Origin: Halobacillus sp. A5
GTDB lineage: Bacteria; Bacillota; Bacilli; Bacillales; Halobacillaceae
Length of the DNA stretch: 64,000 nucleotides
Direction: 5' to 3'
Assembly (NCBI RefSeq): GCF_024189315.1
Contig: NZ_JAIZEO010000002.1
Span: forward strand, 434,001-498,000
This document shows positions 61,501-64,000 of the stretch, one piece after another. Made by a program: the position numbers and the translations under genes. The first letter of the stretch is position 1. Every line of letters starts with the position of its first letter. The notes below the pieces were generated by a model. It made no database searches. It saw nothing but the letters and a program-made list of their open reading frames with translations, and was not told the DNA's origin.

Positions 61501-61684
61501 TAGTATCTTATTTCTATTAAGGTCCTTTATCCAGATCACTCCATCTGAGACATTTTGGTCCGTTCATGTACAAGAGTTCGGATTTGAAAGGTGAATAGTA
61601 AAAAGTGTGTCGTGCAACCCCCTCGAATACTTATCTGCTTTACTATAGGTTATCCACACTAAAGTCGCTGAGGGGAATGTCTGC

Positions 61685-62053
61685 CTATAACGCTTCTTCA
61701 GCTTTTAACTGTTTATATTCCTCATCTGTAAAGGCGCGTGATCTGGACAGGAATCGCTTTCCTTCCACGCCTTCCAAGGAAAACATGCCGCCTCTTCCGT
61801 CAACTACATCAATAATTAACTGCGTGTGCTTCCAGTATTCGTACTGCTTCCTATTAATATAGAAAGGGGTTTCCCCAATTTCACCGAGCTTCACGTCCTG
61901 GCTTCCTATGAGAAGGTCCCCCTGCTGATAGCACATAGGGGAGCTCCCGTCACAGCATCCTCCTGACTGATGAAACATAAGAGGACCATGCTTCTCTTTT
62001 AAAGTGGCTAAAAGGTCAAGGGCAGCATCAGTTGCCGTTACGCGTTCAACCAT
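61685..62053 (-). CDS. DUF779 protein linked to aldehyde dehydrogenase
   Basis: 122 residues matching DUF779: an N-terminal MVERVTATDAALDLLATL, the Cys-containing block HQSGGCCDGSSPMC (three cysteines), then INRKQYEYWKHTQLIIDVV and a GRGGMFSLEG segment. This family almost always lies beside acetaldehyde-type dehydrogenase genes, as here (196 bp downstream of one). Its role is unknown; the cysteines suggest metal or thiol chemistry. Good ribosome site (GGAGGTG) before ATG 62053. Confidence 0.88.
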   Translation of the reverse strand: MVERVTATDAALDLLATLKEKHGPLMFHQSGGCCDGSSPMCYQQGDLLIGSQDVKLGEIGETPFYINRKQYEYWKHTQLIIDVVDGRGGMFSLEGVEGKRFLSRSRAFTDEEYKQLKAEEAL

Positions 62054-62249
62054 GAGTTTTTCACCTCCGGTTTTTATAGTGTATGACTAGGGTGTGAAGG
62101 ATAGGGGAGTTTTAGTACGTATAACCTACCCTTATTTTTCCATCCGCAGGAGTCAGCGGTATAAGCAATCGGCGTGCATGAAGAAAGATCCCTTCACCAC
62201 ACTGTCTTATTACCTAAGAATCTCATGCCGAACCGCCTATCTCTTTCGC

Positions 62250-63770
62250 TTAAAAGAAGCCTAATTTCTGTGGGCTGTAGCTGACGAGCAGGTTTTTCGT
62301 TTGCTGATAGTGGTCGAGCATCATTTTGTGGTTTTCGCGGCCAACGCCGGACATCTTGTATCCTCCAAAAGCGGCGTGTGCCGGGTAAGAGTGATAGCAG
62401 TTCGTCCACACGCGGCCTGCTTCAATCCCCCGACCGAAGCGGTAGGCTGTATTCATATCACGCGTCCATACACCGGCACCGAGACCGTACAGGGTATCGT
62501 TGGCAATGGCCATCGCTTCTTCATGATCTTTAAAGGTTGTAACAGAAAGAACTGGTCCGAAAATTTCTTCCTGGAAAACTCTCATATCGTTGGTTCCTTT
62601 GAACATAGTAGGCTGAACATAATATCCGTCAGCAAAGTCACCGTCCATTTGATTCCGTTCTCCGCCAATTAAGCATTCGGCCCCTTCTTCTTTCCCGATA
62701 TTTAAATAGGATAAGATTTTATCCAGCTGCTCTGAGGAAGCCTGGGCTCCCATCATTACTTCAGGGTCCAGCGGATTGCCGGTCTTAATGGCTTTTACGC
62801 GCTCTAAGACTCGTTCCATGAACTTGTCATAGATGGATTCGTGAATAAGCGCACGGGAAGGGCAGGTACAGACTTCCCCTTGATTTAAAGCGAACATTAC
62901 CATGCCTTCAATTGTTTTATCAAGGAAGTCATCGTCTTCGGCCATTACATCTTCGAAGAAAATGTTTGGTGATTTACCTCCAAGCTCGAGAGTGACAGGG
63001 ATGATATTTTGTGAAGCATACTGCATAATCATCCGACCAGTAGTCGTTTCTCCAGTAAAGGCAATTTTATTTATGCGCGGGTTTTGAGCAAGAGGTTTAC
63101 CGGCTTCTAATCCAAAGCCGTTTACTACGTTTAATACACCCGCAGGGAGTAAGTCTTCAATTATTTCAAGTAAGTACAGGATGGAAGCCGGCGTTTGTTC
63201 TGCCGGTTTTAATACGATAGCGTTTCCTGCAGCAAGGGCCGGTGCAATTTTCCACGTTGCCATGAGAATCGGGAAGTTCCATGGAATAATCTGCCCAACC
63301 ACGCCGAGAGGCTCTTTAAAGTGATAAGCCACGGTGTCGTTATCAATTTCTCCGATCGTTCCTTCCTCGGATCGAATGACGGAGGCGAAATAGCGGAAAT
63401 GGTCAATCGCTAATGGGATGTCTGCGTTCAGCGTTTCACGGACGGCTTTCCCGTTTTCCCATGTCTCTGCAACAGCCAGCTGTTCTAAGTTTTCCTCCAT
63501 ACGATCCGCAATCCGATTCAAGATCAGTGATCGATCAGTGACAGATGTTTTGCCCCAGGCATCTTTAACTTTATGGGCTGCATCAATAGCAAGTTCAATG
63601 TCTTCCTCTGTAGAGCGGGCTACTTGACAGAAATTTTTGCCTGTTACTGGTGAAACATTATCGAAGTACTGCCCTTTGACGGGGGCGGTCCATTTACCGT
63701 CAATAAAGTTGTCGTAGCGTTCCTTGAATTGTACAATGGATCCTTCTGAGTTTGGAAATGCGTAGACCAT
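62250..63770 (-). CDS. NAD-dependent (acet)aldehyde dehydrogenase (AcoD/ExaC type)
   Basis: 506 residues, full-length ALDH. Cofactor and catalytic motifs are [36 protein letters not shown] (Glu) and [10 protein letters not shown], with catalytic Cys301. The CTCPSR sequence is characteristic of the acetaldehyde dehydrogenases AcoD, ExaC and AldB. It oxidises acetaldehyde or related aldehydes to acids, as in acetoin and ethanol use. A perfect cre box lies 33 bp upstream. The DUF779 gene follows. Confidence 0.95.
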   Translation of the reverse strand: MVYAFPNSEGSIVQFKERYDNFIDGKWTAPVKGQYFDNVSPVTGKNFCQVARSTEEDIELAIDAAHKVKDAWGKTSVTDRSLILNRIADRMEENLEQLAVAETWENGKAVRETLNADIPLAIDHFRYFASVIRSEEGTIGEIDNDTVAYHFKEPLGVVGQIIPWNFPILMATWKIAPALAAGNAIVLKPAEQTPASILYLLEIIEDLLPAGVLNVVNGFGLEAGKPLAQNPRINKIAFTGETTTGRMIMQYASQNIIPVTLELGGKSPNIFFEDVMAEDDDFLDKTIEGMVMFALNQGEVCTCPSRALIHESIYDKFMERVLERVKAIKTGNPLDPEVMMGAQASSEQLDKILSYLNIGKEEGAECLIGGERNQMDGDFADGYYVQPTMFKGTNDMRVFQEEIFGPVLSVTTFKDHEEAMAIANDTLYGLGAGVWTRDMNTAYRFGRGIEAGRVWTNCYHSYPAHAAFGGYKMSGVGRENHKMMLDHYQQTKNLLVSYSPQKLGFF

Positions 63771-63802
63771 GAGTTAATTTCCTCCCAATTTATAGCTTTT
63801 AG

Positions 63803-63816
63803 TGCAAACGCTTACA
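63803..63816 (-). promoter_or_regulatory. CcpA cre box upstream of the aldehyde dehydrogenase gene
   Basis: TGTAAGCGTTTGCA on the minus strand matches the cre consensus TGWAARCGYTWNCW throughout. It lies 33 bp before the start codon, so sugar-dependent repression is expected. Confidence 0.8.
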
Positions 63817-63971
63817 AAAATGCACAAAAAAAGCGATAAGCACTTATTTTGAAATTATCACTGTATCTGAATTTTGTCAATTATTAGATAATACTGGTGA
63901 TTAATCATCGATCAAATTTCTATTAAATTTGTTATAATAGAGTCATCTTTATGATAGGAAGGATAGGAATT

Positions 63972-64000
63972 ATGACAACTACCAACCGGATTATGCTTGT
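63972..64000 (+). CDS. Start of a gene running off the window (partial)
   Basis: ATG 63972 follows GGAAGGATAGGAA, a good ribosome site, and a TATAAT at 63933-63938. The first residues are MTTTNRIML. Nothing can be said about the product from nine residues; it is divergent from the aldehyde dehydrogenase gene. Confidence 0.5.

Overview
The window is a stretch of low-to-medium GC chromosome from a Gram-positive, spore-former-type bacterium (Bacillaceae). The evidence is strong AGGAGG-type ribosome sites with many TTG/GTG starts, sigma-A-like promoters, CcpA cre boxes, PurR and ARG boxes, a TPP riboswitch, a B. subtilis-like argCJBD-carAB-argF order and RsbR/YfmL/CstA homologues. The very acidic secreted proteins (a subtilase, a CAP-domain protein, a cupredoxin) and an NhaC-type antiporter point to a moderate halophile such as Halobacillus or a close relative; that genus assignment is inference. 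No rRNA, tRNA, CRISPR array or intact mobile element was seen.

Layout. 1-6.0 kb: the end of a heterodimeric ABC exporter, then a TetR-controlled ABC-2 exporter operon with two identical palindromic operators, a membrane-anchored cupredoxin, PspC and acetyltransferase genes. 6.5-7.9 kb: an orphan siderophore-type lysine/ornithine N-hydroxylase. 8.2-17.7 kb: the complete ornithine/carbamoyl-phosphate/citrulline branch of arginine synthesis, with ARG boxes before argC and carA. 18-19 kb: secreted phosphoesterase. 19.2-22.6 kb: a MarR-acetyltransferase fusion gene and a TPP-riboswitch-controlled thiamin pyrimidine salvage pair (ylmB-tenA). 22.6-31 kb: purT, selO, an SDR, a carboxylesterase, a glycosyltransferase and unknown membrane/secreted proteins. 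31-40 kb: an NhaC antiporter divergent from a kdgR-kdgK-hxlA-hxlB-kdgA-TRAP transporter operon. 40-48 kb: assorted single genes, one apparently frameshifted, a DEAD-box helicase, and gene-poor DNA with decayed IS1182-type transposase fragments and palindromic intergenic repeats. 48-50 kb: extracellular subtilisin and a CitB-type response regulator. 50.3-55 kb (minus strand): cstA followed by a gene set encoding an ArsD-like CC-x3-C protein, a small protein ending in Cys-Cys (cory-CC-star type), an ArsA/GET3-like ATPase and an alcohol dehydrogenase-like reductase. 55-64 kb: pabA-pabBC, a DCC thiol protein, an RsbR-like stressosome protein, oxidoreductase and acetyltransferase genes, and a CcpA-regulated aldehyde dehydrogenase with its DUF779 partner.

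Most promising for novelty: (i) the cstA / ArsD-like / CC-tail / ArsA-like module, which looks unrelated to arsenic resistance and may be a Gram-positive counterpart of the CstA-YbdD pair; (ii) the union of a ketodeoxygluconate pathway, a TRAP importer and a ribulose-monophosphate (formaldehyde-fixing) enzyme pair in one operon; (iii) several unusual regulatory structures, including terminator stems built from the last codons of genes, an attenuator-like leader before an RNA helicase gene and an mRNA 5' stem-loop before the protease.
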